This document shows positions 26,875 through 36,685 of a stretch of DNA of 64,000 nucleotides, one piece after another. Each line of letters starts with the position of its first letter. The first letter of the stretch is position 1. The stretch is taken from NCBI GenBank assembly GCA_964518875.1, contig CAZFHI010000006.1, positions 1 through 64,000 on the forward strand, read 5' to 3'. The notes beneath the pieces were generated by a model. The model did not search any database. It worked only from the letters and a program-made list of their open reading frames with translations, and had not been told where the DNA came from. Position numbers and translations under genes: made by a program. Source of the DNA: DTU024 sp964518875 (lineage in GTDB: Bacteria > Bacillota > Clostridia > Christensenellales > Aristaeellaceae).

Positions 26875-29504
26875 AGCCGATATTTTTACAGATGAGCGCC
26901 TTCGGCCCTTACGCGGACGTAGAAAGCATAGACTTTACAAAGCTGTACCAGGCGGGCCTGTTTTTAATTACAGGGCCTACGGGCGCTGGAAAAACCAGCA
27001 TTTTTGACGCCATAACGTTCGCGCTATACGGTACGTCGTCCGGTGGGAACGGGCGCAGGGAAGTAAAATCCTTCAGGAGCGACCACGCGGCGAAGGACGC
27101 TGAAACCTATGTTTTATTAAGGTTTTCACATAGCGGCAAAACATATACTGTGAGGCGCAGCCCTGAATACACGCGCCCTAAAATACATGGAAAAGGCGAA
27201 ACAAAGGCGCTCCCGACAGCGGAGCTGTATTCTGAAGACGGCTCGCTTTCCTTAAGCGGCATAACGAATGTAAACAGCGAGATAGAAGAGCTGCTTTCCT
27301 TAAGCCGCGACCAGTTTTTTCAAACCGCCATGATAGCGCAGGGGGACTTTCTGAAAATACTTTACGCGGATAAGAACGAGCGCGCCAGGCTGTTCAGGCA
27401 GGTGTTTAAAACCGAACAATACGACGCGTTCACAAACGCTTTAAAGCTTATGTACGACGAAGCGCGCTACGGCTTTGAAAGGCTAAGGGAAAGCTACAAG
27501 CAAGCGGCTATGTCCGCGGATACGGGCGGCGGCGCTGAAAAGACGCTTGAAATACTTATAGAAGACCCGGCGCCTGATAACTCTGAAGAGCTTATACGGG
27601 AACTTAAAAACGTATGCGAAAAGGACGCGCGTAAAATAGAGGATATTAATAACAGCCTTAATAAATGGCGCGAAACGGAAAAACAGCTTGAAATAGAGCT
27701 TAAGGTTGCGGAGCAGCACAACAGCGACGTTAAGGAACTAAAAAATAACAAGGAACAGCTTAAGAAATTGCTTGAGCGCTCTGACGAAATAGAAAAAATG
27801 AAAAAAGAGGACGCTCTTTCAGACAGCGCTAAAAACCTTAAACCACTTGAGGACAGCCTTATAAACTTACAAAAAAAGGCGCATGACAAAAGCGCCGAAT
27901 TAAATAATAAGCGGCGGTGCGCGGAGCCGCTTAGGGAAAAACGCGAGGAAGCCTTGACGCTATTTAAAAGCTTAAAAGATACGCCCGATAAAATAATACA
28001 GCTTCAGCAGCGCCGCAGCAGGACTGAAGCCCTTAAGGAAGAAACGCTAAGGCTTAAAAGCTGCATTAAAAACGAAGAAAAATACTTGAATGAATATGAA
28101 AAAATAAAGGAGCGGAACGAAGCGCTCGATAAAAAAATACAGCTGGCGGAGGAGCTTAAAACAAAGAGCCTTGCCGCGGAATTAGCAATCAACCTTAAGG
28201 AGGGCGACCCTTGCCCCGTGTGCGGCTCCACGCACCACCCGAACTTAGCGCAAAAAAACGCTGAGTTTGAGGATAATTTAAAGCAGCTTAAAAGCGAAAA
28301 AGAAACCCTGCAGCTCAGGCTGAGCGAAGCCAAGGGCAACGTTATTTCTGAAAAGAAGCTGCGCATTTCAAGCGAGCAAAAACTTTTAAGCGAATACAAG
28401 GGGGACGCGCTGCCTGAACCTGACGAACTTATAGATATGTTCGACAGACACCTTGAAAAGCTTGACAGCAATACAAAAGCCATGCAGAAAGACTTCGATG
28501 AAGCAAGAGATAATAAAACAAGGTATGAAAATGAGCTCAGCAGCAGCCAGGCCGTTATAGAGCAGCTTTATAAGGACTTGGAAACGCTTAAAAAAGAAAG
28601 GGATAAGGCGGAGGAAAGCTTTTTATACGAGCTTATGGCGTCGTCTTTTAACGACAGGGACGAGTACGTTGCTTCAAAAAGCCTTATACCTGGCGAAAAA
28701 AACCGAAAAAAGATTTTAAGAAGCTACGATATTGAATTAAATTTAGTTAAAGACAGAGTAAAGCAATACGAGGAACGCCTTGACGGCAGCGTAAACATTA
28801 TAGAAACAAAAGAAACGAAAGAAAAAATAATCGCCGCGCGCGAAAAAATCAGAGCTTCGGAAAGCGATGAAAGACAGTTAAGCATAAAGCTCAGCGGCAA
28901 CAGACGCGCCTTGGAAAACATAGTAGAAACAGCTAAAAAATTAAAAAACGCCAATATAAACCTTGCGCTCTGTGAGGACGTATATAAAACGGCGTCTGGA
29001 AAGCTTAAGGGTGCGAACAAAATAAGCTTTGAAAACTATATATTGAACTATTACTTCCGCCTTGTGCTGTCCAAAGCGAATATAAGGCTTAAAGCGATGT
29101 CGCAGGGGCGTTATATGTTTTTCGTAAAAACGGACGACAGCGGCGCGGCGCTAAGTCTTGATATTTCGGTTCTTGACGCGAATACAAGCAAAAAGCGCGA
29201 CGTGAAAACGCTTTCAGGCGGGGAAAGCTTCGTGGCGTCGCTGTGCCTGGCGCTCGGCTTTTCAGACACCATGCAGGCTATGACGGGCCTTAACGCCCTT
29301 GACACTATGATGATAGACGAGGGCTTCGGCTCCCTTGACGACGAATCCCTTGACGCGGCGGTGTCTGTGCTGGCTACGCTTGCGGGCGGCAACAGACTTA
29401 TAGGCATAATATCCCATGTGCAGAAGCTCAAGGACCGCTTCGACAACCGCATAACGGTAGAAAAAACCCTGCGCGGCAGCCATATAAGCGTGCAGACGGT
29501 GTGA
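26871..29504 (+). CDS. sbcC: Nuclease SbcCD subunit C (SMC-like ATPase)
   Basis: 877 residues, somewhat shorter than E. coli SbcC. Walker A GPTGAGKTS (35-43) and Q-loop region (MIAQGDFLKIL), two long coiled-coil arms rich in K/E (about 190-430 and 460-700), the zinc-hook CPVCGSTHHP at about 447, signature LSGGESFVASL near 780 and Walker B LDTMMIDEGFGSLDD near 813. Complete in all functional parts. Third gene of the crp/fnr-sbcD-sbcC operon, each junction an ATGA overlap. The chromosomal ATPase partner of SbcD in DNA end processing. Confidence 0.97.
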   Translation: MKPIFLQMSAFGPYADVESIDFTKLYQAGLFLITGPTGAGKTSIFDAITFALYGTSSGGNGRREVKSFRSDHAAKDAETYVLLRFSHSGKTYTVRRSPEYTRPKIHGKGETKALPTAELYSEDGSLSLSGITNVNSEIEELLSLSRDQFFQTAMIAQGDFLKILYADKNERARLFRQVFKTEQYDAFTNALKLMYDEARYGFERLRESYKQAAMSADTGGGAEKTLEILIEDPAPDNSEELIRELKNVCEKDARKIEDINNSLNKWRETEKQLEIELKVAEQHNSDVKELKNNKEQLKKLLERSDEIEKMKKEDALSDSAKNLKPLEDSLINLQKKAHDKSAELNNKRRCAEPLREKREEALTLFKSLKDTPDKIIQLQQRRSRTEALKEETLRLKSCIKNEEKYLNEYEKIKERNEALDKKIQLAEELKTKSLAAELAINLKEGDPCPVCGSTHHPNLAQKNAEFEDNLKQLKSEKETLQLRLSEAKGNVISEKKLRISSEQKLLSEYKGDALPEPDELIDMFDRHLEKLDSNTKAMQKDFDEARDNKTRYENELSSSQAVIEQLYKDLETLKKERDKAEESFLYELMASSFNDRDEYVASKSLIPGEKNRKKILRSYDIELNLVKDRVKQYEERLDGSVNIIETKETKEKIIAAREKIRASESDERQLSIKLSGNRRALENIVETAKKLKNANINLALCEDVYKTASGKLKGANKISFENYILNYYFRLVLSKANIRLKAMSQGRYMFFVKTDDSGAALSLDISVLDANTSKKRDVKTLSGGESFVASLCLALGFSDTMQAMTGLNALDTMMIDEGFGSLDDESLDAAVSVLATLAGGNRLIGIISHVQKLKDRFDNRITVEKTLRGSHISVQTV

Positions 29505-29677
29505 AGATAATTTTAGTAAAAAGCTCAAGTTTTTTAAAAGGTAAAAGTTTTTTAAAAATATGGCGATACTCTTTAAAAGCATATTGCAGAACAACATAAT
29601 TATAACAAGAAAAGCCTGAACCCAAAAGAAATCCCGTTAATTACCGCAGTATATATTGTAAGCGTATAATGCTTAGC

Positions 29678-30300
29678 TTATAAAAACAACAACTGTACTG
29701 GCTTTTTTAGTATTTTAAATAAACCTGCTCGCACCCGTTCTGCGGCTACGTACATAAGGCTGTTAAAATCGGGAGGGGAGCTGCCTTGCTCTATAATTTT
29801 GAAGCCGTTTATTTGCAGCTCGCGCTCTAAGGTTTTAAAAGACACCATTCCGCGTGACGCGGCGGGCACCATCATTTTTGCTGATGAGTTCTGCCTTTCT
29901 ACAATATCAGAAGCCGTGCGGATATCGCTTTGCGTTTCAAATTTTCCATCGCCCATCGCGCATATTAAAGCGTAACCGTTTAAATTTAAATGCTTATAAA
30001 TAAAGCGGTAAAACTTGTTCCGGTCTTCGTCCGTTACAAACATATGAAGTACCGCAACAGAATATATAAAATCAAAAGATCTATATAAATTTTAAGACAA
30101 ACAGTCCAAAACGCGGAAACTGTTTTTGAAGGCGGGCATTTTTTTTACAGTAATTAACGGCTTCTTCGCTTACGTCAACCGCCGTTAAATTATAGCCCTT
30201 TTCAAAAACCGCTTTGGCGTCCCTGCCTTCGCCGCAGCCGGTTTCAGGCATAGGCTGGTTTTAATTGATATTATATTTTTGTATGGTTTCCAAAACTACG
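29678..30300 (-). pseudogene. SAM-dependent methyltransferase remnant
   Basis: On the minus strand the SAM-binding motif ETGCGEGRDAKAVFEKGYNLTAVDVSEEAV is readable around 30250-30160, preceded by a TAA, and continues to about 30095 where the frame breaks. In another frame SFDFIYSVAVLHMFV (motif IV/post-I region) starts near 30085 and leads into the open 121-residue frame 29678-30043 (EDRNKFYRFIYKHLNLNGYALI...). The order of motifs matches small class I methyltransferases of the TehB type, about 200 residues. At least one stop and one frameshift or small deletion make it non-functional, unless the C-terminal piece is used alone. Confidence 0.7.
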
Positions 30301-30520
30301 GGGCTGCGTTTGCCGCTCGTCCGGCTTACACCGTTGCTATGAGCTGCCTTTATTCGTAAGCGGTGTAATGTTCTTTATGTTCATGTTTTGAAGATGATCC
30401 TTTTTTAAATTAGTTTGTAAAGTATTTTGATATATTATAATAAAACTTTTTGTATAAATAAACAAACATTATCCCGCCTGCGGGTTATAACTGCCGCAGT
30501 TTCAGCTTCCAAAATCCACT

Positions 30521-31111
30521 TTAATTTACTTTAATGTATGGGGAGTTTTTATCTCTTTTTTCATAGATTGACTTAAGTTCGTCAATCACTTCGTTCTTTT
30601 CCCTTACAAGGCCAGGGAAGTGGCTTACAAGCAGCCTGGAAGCTTTAATACGCATGAGCGCTTCTATTTCTTCCTTTAAAAGCTGGGCGTTATATACGTA
30701 AAGCCCGCCTTTCTCCCTGCAGTAAAGCGCGTCGCCTACAAAGGCGTATGTTTCATCCGCTTCAAGGCCGAGGCTGCCCTTCGAATGGCTTGAAGGCAGC
30801 GGGAATATATGCAGACCGTCAATATATAAATCGCTTTCTACAATAATTCCTTTGTTTATATGTTTATAAGTTTCTTTTGAAACGTATATAGATTTTGCAT
30901 TTATTCCATCTATATTGCCGGCGTGGTCCGCGTGAAAATGCGAAAGCAATACGTTATAGCTTCCCTTAAAGCCTGAAACGCTCCTTTCACCATTTCCGAC
31001 GTCGTACAGCCACGTGTTGGCAGGCGTTCTTATTATTCCAATGTCCGCTGAAAGCGGGTTTTCAGACGCTTTTATATAGCTTATTTTGTCGTTTATACGT
31101 ATTTCCGCCAC
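30521..31111 (-). CDS. MBL-fold metallo-hydrolase
   Basis: 196 residues with the metallo-beta-lactamase signature HFHADHAGN (HxHxDH, about 55-60), a downstream His (LPSSHSKGS), an Asp (FVGDALYC) and a final His (LLVSHFPG), i.e. the full two-metal set. GTG start; the nearest purine-rich site AAAGGAC is about 13 bases away. The small size and lack of extra domains fit the hydroxyacylglutathione-hydrolase-like group; substrate unknown. Single gene with about 200 bases of featureless sequence downstream, next to the methyltransferase remnant. Confidence 0.88.
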   Translation of the reverse strand: MAEIRINDKISYIKASENPLSADIGIIRTPANTWLYDVGNGERSVSGFKGSYNVLLSHFHADHAGNIDGINAKSIYVSKETYKHINKGIIVESDLYIDGLHIFPLPSSHSKGSLGLEADETYAFVGDALYCREKGGLYVYNAQLLKEEIEALMRIKASRLLVSHFPGLVREKNEVIDELKSIYEKRDKNSPYIKVN

Positions 31112-31260
31112 AGATATTACAGTGTCCTTTATAAAACGTTTTATTCAAAATATTTCTAATGCAAATTTCAAGGCGTCCCCGCATTATGGTTTTTTAATCT
31201 CTCAAATTTTTGCGGAAAAGCGCTATTCTGCGCCGCAGCTTTGTTTTGACAAACCGGGAT

Positions 31261-31710
31261 TTAGCGCTCCTTTATCATCACATAGTTTGTAAGAAGAATA
31301 CCTTGGCGTTCTACCTGCTGTTTCTTAATAATCTTATAGCCTCTTTTTTCAAAGAAAGGCTTAGCAGTAATAGAAGCGTGAGCAGTAATATTTCCTTGAA
31401 CAGCTTGCTCCAGCTGATTGCATATAGCGGTTCCTACGCCTTTTCTCTGATAATCGGCGCGAACAAACAGACGGTCAAGGTAGCCGTTTTTATCTATATC
31501 CCCAAAACCTGCAATGGCTTCGCTATCAACAGCAACTATACTGTAATGTTCTTGAAGCGACTGGTTCCATTGCTCTAAATCCATTTTCCCTGCCGCCCAT
31601 ACGTTTAACTGTTCTTTTGTATAATCCTTCGCGTTTACTATGTGAACTGTATTATAAAACAGCTCTGCAATTTCTTTGCAGTCGGATATATTATATTTTC
31701 TGATAAGCAC
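31261..31710 (-). CDS. GNAT N-acetyltransferase
   Basis: 149 residues. Motif A (IDKNGYLDRLFVRADYQRKGVGTAICNQLEQ) contains the acetyl-CoA pyrophosphate loop Q-R-K-G-V-G-T; the C-terminal KPFFEKRGYKIIKKQ is the usual motif B end. Resembles the YafP-like group acting on small molecules or toxins; substrate unknown. 21 bases after another GNAT gene, so the two probably form a unit. Confidence 0.88.
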   Translation of the reverse strand: MLIRKYNISDCKEIAELFYNTVHIVNAKDYTKEQLNVWAAGKMDLEQWNQSLQEHYSIVAVDSEAIAGFGDIDKNGYLDRLFVRADYQRKGVGTAICNQLEQAVQGNITAHASITAKPFFEKRGYKIIKKQQVERQGILLTNYVMIKER

Positions 31711-31731
31711 TTTTCTAAAATTCTGATTTAG

Positions 31732-32232
31732 TCATTTTACGAACCGGGATTTGCAAAGCTCCATATAGATTGTGCTTGGTTCCCCGTTCTCAGATAACAG
31801 ATACTTGGGAAACTCTTTGTTTTTAAAGCCCAGTCTCTTATACAGCGCAATCGCTTTAATATTATTTGGAGCAGGATCGACCCAAACTGTCTTTGCGCCG
31901 TGCAAAAACGCTTCTTTTATTGCGCGGGATAATCCTGCCGTTGCAATACCCCGCCCGCGCGCGAAACAAAAAAGCTTAACGTCCAACAATGCAGTTTGGC
32001 GCGCTTCATCAATCTTATAAAATGATTCTCCGCAATATTTGCCATCTTCAAATATAGAATAATGATTTATAAAAGGCCTGTTCGATTCGATCCACTTAAG
32101 CCAGTTTATCATCTCTTCATCTGAATGGCGCAATCCATCAGGAAACCCGACGAACTTCATAACATCTCCGTCAGCCCAAAGCTGTTTAATGTTATTGATA
32201 TCTTCAGCGGCGGTTTCTTTTATTTTAACCAT
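31732..32232 (-). CDS. GNAT N-acetyltransferase
   Basis: 166 residues. DVKLFCFARGRGIATAGLSRAIKEAF carries the acetyl-CoA loop (R-G-R-G-I-A), followed by VWVDPAPNNIKAIALYKRLGF, typical of the RimJ/RimL-like branch. The N-terminus (IKETAAEDINNIKQLWADGDVMKFVG) fits. Upstream of and co-oriented with the other GNAT gene, from which it differs clearly in sequence, so not a recent duplicate. Substrate not predictable. Confidence 0.88.
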   Translation of the reverse strand: MVKIKETAAEDINNIKQLWADGDVMKFVGFPDGLRHSDEEMINWLKWIESNRPFINHYSIFEDGKYCGESFYKIDEARQTALLDVKLFCFARGRGIATAGLSRAIKEAFLHGAKTVWVDPAPNNIKAIALYKRLGFKNKEFPKYLLSENGEPSTIYMELCKSRFVK

Positions 32233-32313
32233 TTTTAATACCTTTACAACTTCTAATACGGCCCCGCCTGTAAAAATTTATATATTCAGCAGGCTTTTAA
32301 ATATCATTGTTTT

Positions 32314-33165
32314 TTAGTTCCCCAGGTCAACCGGCAGATCGGTATCGGAAAATGGGTTTTCGCTTATATAGGCGCCCAGGGAATAGCTGCGCCGCCTGTT
32401 TTCATGATCCTGCGTCTTGCGTATGCTAAGCGGCATGGAAGCTAAATCCACATGTATGGTTTCGCGCGGAGCGCCCAAGGGGTATATAAGCGTGTCGGGA
32501 AGCCTCATGCGCATGGCGTAGTCGCGCACTATGTCAAGGTGCGCGCCGAAATGCATAGGCAGGAAAAGCTTTGGCTTAAGCGTCATGATGATGTGGTTCG
32601 CGCCCGCTTCAAAAAGGCTGCCCTGGTTAGGGTCCACTGGGAACATGCATAAGTCAAGCGGTTCCGCCGGTATCTTTTCCACCGCCTCGTAATAGGCTTT
32701 TTCCGTTTTAGCTATTTCAAGCGGCTCTCTTTCGTCGCGCCAGTGCCAAAGGTTTAAATCCCCCGCGTGGAATATGCTTGTGGAATGGGTATTTACAAGG
32801 AAACACAGCCCCTGTCCGGCAGCGTCAAACACGCGTATTTTTACGTCCGCAATGGAAAAAGCGTCCCCCGGCCTGCAAAAGCGTATGTTTGAATTTTTCG
32901 GGCTGCGCTTGCCGCATCTTTCTTCAAGAACATAGCTTATAGGGTAGGACTGTTTCCAGTTGAACACCACGTTGTCAAAGTGCTCTGCGGAAGGGCTCGG
33001 AGAAAAAACAACTATGTTGTTGAAATTTTCAAGATCCCTGTCGCCTATGGATATGCTCTTTGCGAGCTCGTTATTTTCATGGTAGCTGAAAATAAGCAGC
33101 GTCTTGCCCAGAGCCACCGCGAAAGTCGACTGGTAAAAATAGGTGATCGCAACAAAGGTTTCCAA
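32314..33165 (-). CDS. MBL-fold-like hydrolase, diverged metal site
   Basis: 283 residues, TTG start with GGGGG seven bases upstream. The order of segments (NIVVFSPSPSAEHFDNVVF where HxHxDH is expected, FRPGDAFSIADVKIRVFDAAGQGLCFLVNTHSTSIFHAGDLNLWHW, and MTLKPKLFLPMHFG) is that of UlaG/RomA-like beta-lactamase-fold proteins. The first motif has become SPSAEHFD, so only part of the usual zinc ligands (the His and Asp there, Asp in AGDLN, His in MHFG) remain. May be a one-metal enzyme or inactive. Isolated gene. Confidence 0.75.
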   Translation of the reverse strand: METFVAITYFYQSTFAVALGKTLLIFSYHENNELAKSISIGDRDLENFNNIVVFSPSPSAEHFDNVVFNWKQSYPISYVLEERCGKRSPKNSNIRFCRPGDAFSIADVKIRVFDAAGQGLCFLVNTHSTSIFHAGDLNLWHWRDEREPLEIAKTEKAYYEAVEKIPAEPLDLCMFPVDPNQGSLFEAGANHIIMTLKPKLFLPMHFGAHLDIVRDYAMRMRLPDTLIYPLGAPRETIHVDLASMPLSIRKTQDHENRRRSYSLGAYISENPFSDTDLPVDLGN

Positions 33166-33382
33166 ATAAAATCCCCCTTAGAAAAATATTTGAAAAAGCT
33201 TACCGCGCCCGCCGCAAAGCAGGCGCTTTTGTACGCGCATACGCTTTATACTTAACAAATCATCATATTTTAAGCGGAGCTTTCCGCCGCTTTATAATAA
33301 AATAAGCATTATAACAGCCCTTTATACGCGGGCCGTTCCGCCTGAACGGCAGGCTTTTAAAGCCCCGCTCAAGCCTTCGCGC

Positions 33383-34645
33383 TTAATTTATAAACGCCTC
33401 TTCAAGCACCTTCCCGTCGATATTTTTAAGAGACAGCCCTGTCGCACAGGCCAGGGTAGGGGCTATGTCCACAATATCGGCATTGTTTATTTCGTACCCT
33501 CTTTTAATGTTCGCGCCCATCATAAAAAGCAGGGTTTTTGCGCCTGGGCTTTGAAGGCCAAAGCCGTGCGTCGCCTTATGCCGCTTTGATTTATCGCAGT
33601 CAAGTGCCTCTACGCCACGCTCCATTTCACACGCCACCTGAATTTCTTCAGGCGCGCGCATTTTTCTAAGCTCATCGTAGGAATACACATGGGCTATCCT
33701 GTATTCCCCGGCGTGCTGCAAAAGGTGGTTGTAAACAAGGGTGCGGTTCGCGCGCTCCATGTGGAAATACGCTCCAAGGCCCAGGGACTGCGCCCTTGCG
33801 GGAACCGAGTGTTTTTTAAGCAGAGCGTTAAGGTTTACAGAGTCTTTAACGTTTTCCTGCCCATGGTCGCTCACAACGCAGACCAGGCTGTCCTGCATGC
33901 AGCCGCGCTTTGAAAGCGCTGTTAAAATACTGCCTATGTTTTGATCCAAATGCGTTAACGCCCGCTTTTCTTCCTCGCTCCCTAAGCCGAACTCGTGGCG
34001 TGCCGAGTCAAGCTCCGTTAAGTGTATCGCCAGCACGTCCGGCATGTGCTTTTTCCTCTGTCGTGCGGAAAAGCTTACTTCGGACTCGCTTTCTATCGCC
34101 CTTGAGTACTGCTTTTCAACAAGCTTTTGAGCGAGCAAAGTAATATAGCCGTCAAGGTAAGGCTGGCCGAATCCCTTTCTCATGCTTCCATACTTAAGTT
34201 CGCTTTTAATCAAGTTAAATTTAGAACCGTATTTAAGCACCTTAAGCACCTGGTTTTCCCATGGGAAAGCGAGCACCTCCGGCATGTTGTACTTTATAAA
34301 ACGCGCTTTGCCCGTGGTGGGCCATAAAAGGGCCGCTGTTTCGCGCCCCGCCTTTGCGGCGGCGGTAAAAAGGGTTGGCACCTTAATTCTGTCCCACTCC
34401 CAGTACCAGTTTCTGTAAAGCGGCGGCTTTTCGTCGAATATTTCGTTATGGGCTACGCCGTGCCTGTCCGGGTAGCAGCCGGATATAATGCTCGCGTGTA
34501 TGGGATATGTAAGCGTCGGGTAAACGGTGGACACGTTTTTGCATACGGCGCCGTTTTCAGCTATCTTTGAAATGTTGGGAAGGCTTAGCAGCGCGTCCGC
34601 GTCAAGCGCGCTCGCCGCGTCTGCGCTTATAAGTATCAGGCGCAT
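33383..34645 (-). CDS. Alkaline-phosphatase-superfamily phosphodiesterase (nucleotide pyrophosphatase type)
   Basis: 420 residues, no signal peptide. It follows the type I phosphodiesterase/nucleotide pyrophosphatase family: ISADAAS at the start (metal Asp), the nucleophile region YPTLTYPIHASIISGCYPDRHGVAHNE (Thr in PTLTYP), HLTELDSARHEFG, VVSDHGQEN and KATHGF (metal Asp/His pairs). The start ATG lies one base after the telA stop, so it is translated from the xpaC-telA transcript. The link to TelA/XpaC is unexplained; a role in cell-surface polymer or nucleotide metabolism is a guess. Confidence 0.88.
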   Translation of the reverse strand: MRLILISADAASALDADALLSLPNISKIAENGAVCKNVSTVYPTLTYPIHASIISGCYPDRHGVAHNEIFDEKPPLYRNWYWEWDRIKVPTLFTAAAKAGRETAALLWPTTGKARFIKYNMPEVLAFPWENQVLKVLKYGSKFNLIKSELKYGSMRKGFGQPYLDGYITLLAQKLVEKQYSRAIESESEVSFSARQRKKHMPDVLAIHLTELDSARHEFGLGSEEEKRALTHLDQNIGSILTALSKRGCMQDSLVCVVSDHGQENVKDSVNLNALLKKHSVPARAQSLGLGAYFHMERANRTLVYNHLLQHAGEYRIAHVYSYDELRKMRAPEEIQVACEMERGVEALDCDKSKRHKATHGFGLQSPGAKTLLFMMGANIKRGYEINNADIVDIAPTLACATGLSLKNIDGKVLEEAFIN

Positions 34646-34646
34646 T

Positions 34647-35858
34647 TCAGCCTTCTACAAGGCGCTTTTTAAGCTCAGCCTCCATCTTAACAAGCGTTTC
34701 TTCCGCCTGCCTGCGCTTCTTGCGGCCCTCGTCGTGTATCCTCGCTACTTCCGTCATAGTGTCTATAAGGCTCTGGTTCGTTTCTACAAGCGTTTCTATA
34801 TCCACTATGCCGCGCTCCGCTTCCCTGGCGGTTTCTATGGTGCCCATTTTAAGGGTCTCCGCGTTCTTTTTAAGCAGGTCGTTCGTCATATCCGTAACGG
34901 CCTTCTGGGATTCTACGGCCTGCCTGCCGTGTTCAAGCCCCAGGGCTAATACGATCTGGTTTTTCCAAAGAGGCAGTGTGTTTACTATTGTGGACTGTAT
35001 GCGCTCTACAAGCAGGGAATCGTTGTTTTGCAAAAGGCGTATCTGCGGCGCCATCTGCAGGCTTACCTGCCTTGTAAGCTTAAGGTCGTGCAGCTTTTTT
35101 TCAAACCTGTCGCAGGCGCTTTCAAGATCCGCCGCCTTCTGCGTGTCCATGGCGTCGTTGCTCTTTCTAGCCTGCTCCTTAAGCTGCTTTAATTCTGTAT
35201 TGCGCACTTCTTCAAGGCGCTTTTCCCCTGCCGAAATGTACATGGTGAGCTCTTTAAAATACGTAAGGTTCTTGTCGTACAAATCGTTCAGCATGGAAAC
35301 GTCCTTGAGCAGGCGCACCTGTTGCTCTTCAAGCGTTGCGGATATGCTGTCCACGTTTTCGCTCACGCTGTCAAACTTGGCGCGCATGCTTAACGCGCGC
35401 TTTTTGCCGTTTGAAAAAAGCCCCTTAAGCCCCTTTGGCTTTTCGGCGCTGGTTTCAAAGGACTTAAGCTCGCCTATAAGGTCGCCGAGCATGTCGCCCA
35501 CGTTGCCCGTATCCTTGTTTTTAACGTCTTCCAGTATGCCGTCCGCAAAGTCTGAAACCTTTTTCTGCGCTTCCGAGCCGTAGAGCATGATATGCTGCGG
35601 GTTGTGCAGATCTATCTGCTGCGCAAAGCTGTCCACCTGCTTTTTTTCTTCATCGGTAAGCGCCGCGTCAAACTGGGCGGCTATGGCTTTCTGCGCTTCG
35701 TTCCCAAGCCGCTCGCCGTCTTTCTGTGAATTTTCAAGCTTTTCAAGCTTCTGAACCGCGTTGTCTACGATATCTTTTTGAGTTGCCGCGGCGCTGAGCG
35801 TGAGCGTCGGCGCGCCGCCCTGCTGAGCGCCCATGTTTTCCTGCGTGTTTTCTGACAT
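34647..35858 (-). CDS. telA: TelA/KlaA family protein
   Basis: 403 residues, largely alpha-helical with long coiled-coil stretches and no membrane segment, the usual length of the TelA family (PF05816). Recognisable parts: QQIDLHNPQHIMLYGSEAQKKVSDFAD (family core), the middle heptad region (LLKDVSMLNDLYDKNLTYFKELTMYISAGEKRL) and the C-terminal NDLLKKNAETLKMGTIETAREAERGIVDIETL. Named for tellurite/toxic-anion resistance; in Gram-positives it is commonly paired with XpaC and linked to envelope stress. Starts two bases after the xpaC stop; operon xpaC-telA-phosphodiesterase. Confidence 0.93.
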   Translation of the reverse strand: MSENTQENMGAQQGGAPTLTLSAAATQKDIVDNAVQKLEKLENSQKDGERLGNEAQKAIAAQFDAALTDEEKKQVDSFAQQIDLHNPQHIMLYGSEAQKKVSDFADGILEDVKNKDTGNVGDMLGDLIGELKSFETSAEKPKGLKGLFSNGKKRALSMRAKFDSVSENVDSISATLEEQQVRLLKDVSMLNDLYDKNLTYFKELTMYISAGEKRLEEVRNTELKQLKEQARKSNDAMDTQKAADLESACDRFEKKLHDLKLTRQVSLQMAPQIRLLQNNDSLLVERIQSTIVNTLPLWKNQIVLALGLEHGRQAVESQKAVTDMTNDLLKKNAETLKMGTIETAREAERGIVDIETLVETNQSLIDTMTEVARIHDEGRKKRRQAEETLVKMEAELKKRLVEG

Positions 35859-35860
35859 AT

Positions 35861-36685
35861 TCAGTCCTCCTTTTTTTGCTGCGCCTGCGCGCCCGCGAAG
35901 CCGTTCTGCCAGGCGGCGCCCGCCTGCTTTTTTTCTCCGCTTGTATAGGGGCGCGCGTACGCTTCTTCCCGCATATATTCCTGCGCTGCGCTGCTGAACG
36001 CGTTTTCAGCGCCAAAGCTTACGCCTTCGTCTATAAGGTTGTCCTGTTTTAATATGGTTTCCATAACCTGCATGTCCGCTGAAAGGTCAAGAAAATCGTC
36101 GCGATAGAGCATGTCGAGCTGCTTTTTAAATGCGCCCAGCACTACGCCCATGGCGTTTTCTATGCTTTTAAGCGTCTGTTCCGCCTTTTCGGAGCTTAGC
36201 TTCTGCTCTTCTATGCGGCGGTAGTTTTTAAGCATGCTCAGCGTAGTTGGCAGATAGTATTCAAGGAAGCGCCTTATCTGAGGGGCCTTTTCAGGCTGTT
36301 CTTCAACGGCCCTGAATATTTTGCCCGCGACGCTTTCAAGCTCGTCCAGCTGTTTGGTTATAACGGGGTCTGGTATTCGCTCGTTTTCGCGGCGTATCTC
36401 AAGCAAAAGCCCGCTTCCCTTTTCTATTATCATGTCGACCTGAGGGCTGCCCGTTTTTTTAACGGCGGCGCGGCTTTTGGGGGATTCCTGCGTGGTGTCG
36501 AGCCCGGAACCTACCGTATAGCCTAAAAAACCGCCAAGCGCCGCTAAAGCCGCCATAACAATAAAGCTTAAAAAGCTGCCGACAGAAAAAATAGAGGAAT
36601 ATATAACGGCGACGGCGCCAGCCGACGCCGCGGCAGTTATTATACCCTTGGTTTTTGACTTGTCCTGACGGTATTTCTTTGCCAT
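35861..36685 (-). CDS. xpaC: XpaC family protein (5-bromo-4-chloroindolyl phosphate hydrolysis protein)
   Basis: Start at ATG 36685 (MAKKYRQDKSK), six bases after AGGAGG; an upstream in-frame ATG at 36739 has no ribosome site. 274 residues: a basic N-terminus, a two-part membrane hairpin (about 17-65, GIITAAASAGAVAVIYSSIF and FLSFIVMAALAALGGFLGY), then a cytoplasmic helical domain (about 85-240, RFLEYYLPTTLSMLKNYRRIEEQ) typical of XpaC, ending in a Gln/Ala-rich tail. The biochemical role of the family is unsettled. First gene of the operon with telA. Confidence 0.9.
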   Translation of the reverse strand: MAKKYRQDKSKTKGIITAAASAGAVAVIYSSIFSVGSFLSFIVMAALAALGGFLGYTVGSGLDTTQESPKSRAAVKKTGSPQVDMIIEKGSGLLLEIRRENERIPDPVITKQLDELESVAGKIFRAVEEQPEKAPQIRRFLEYYLPTTLSMLKNYRRIEEQKLSSEKAEQTLKSIENAMGVVLGAFKKQLDMLYRDDFLDLSADMQVMETILKQDNLIDEGVSFGAENAFSSAAQEYMREEAYARPYTSGEKKQAGAAWQNGFAGAQAQQKKED

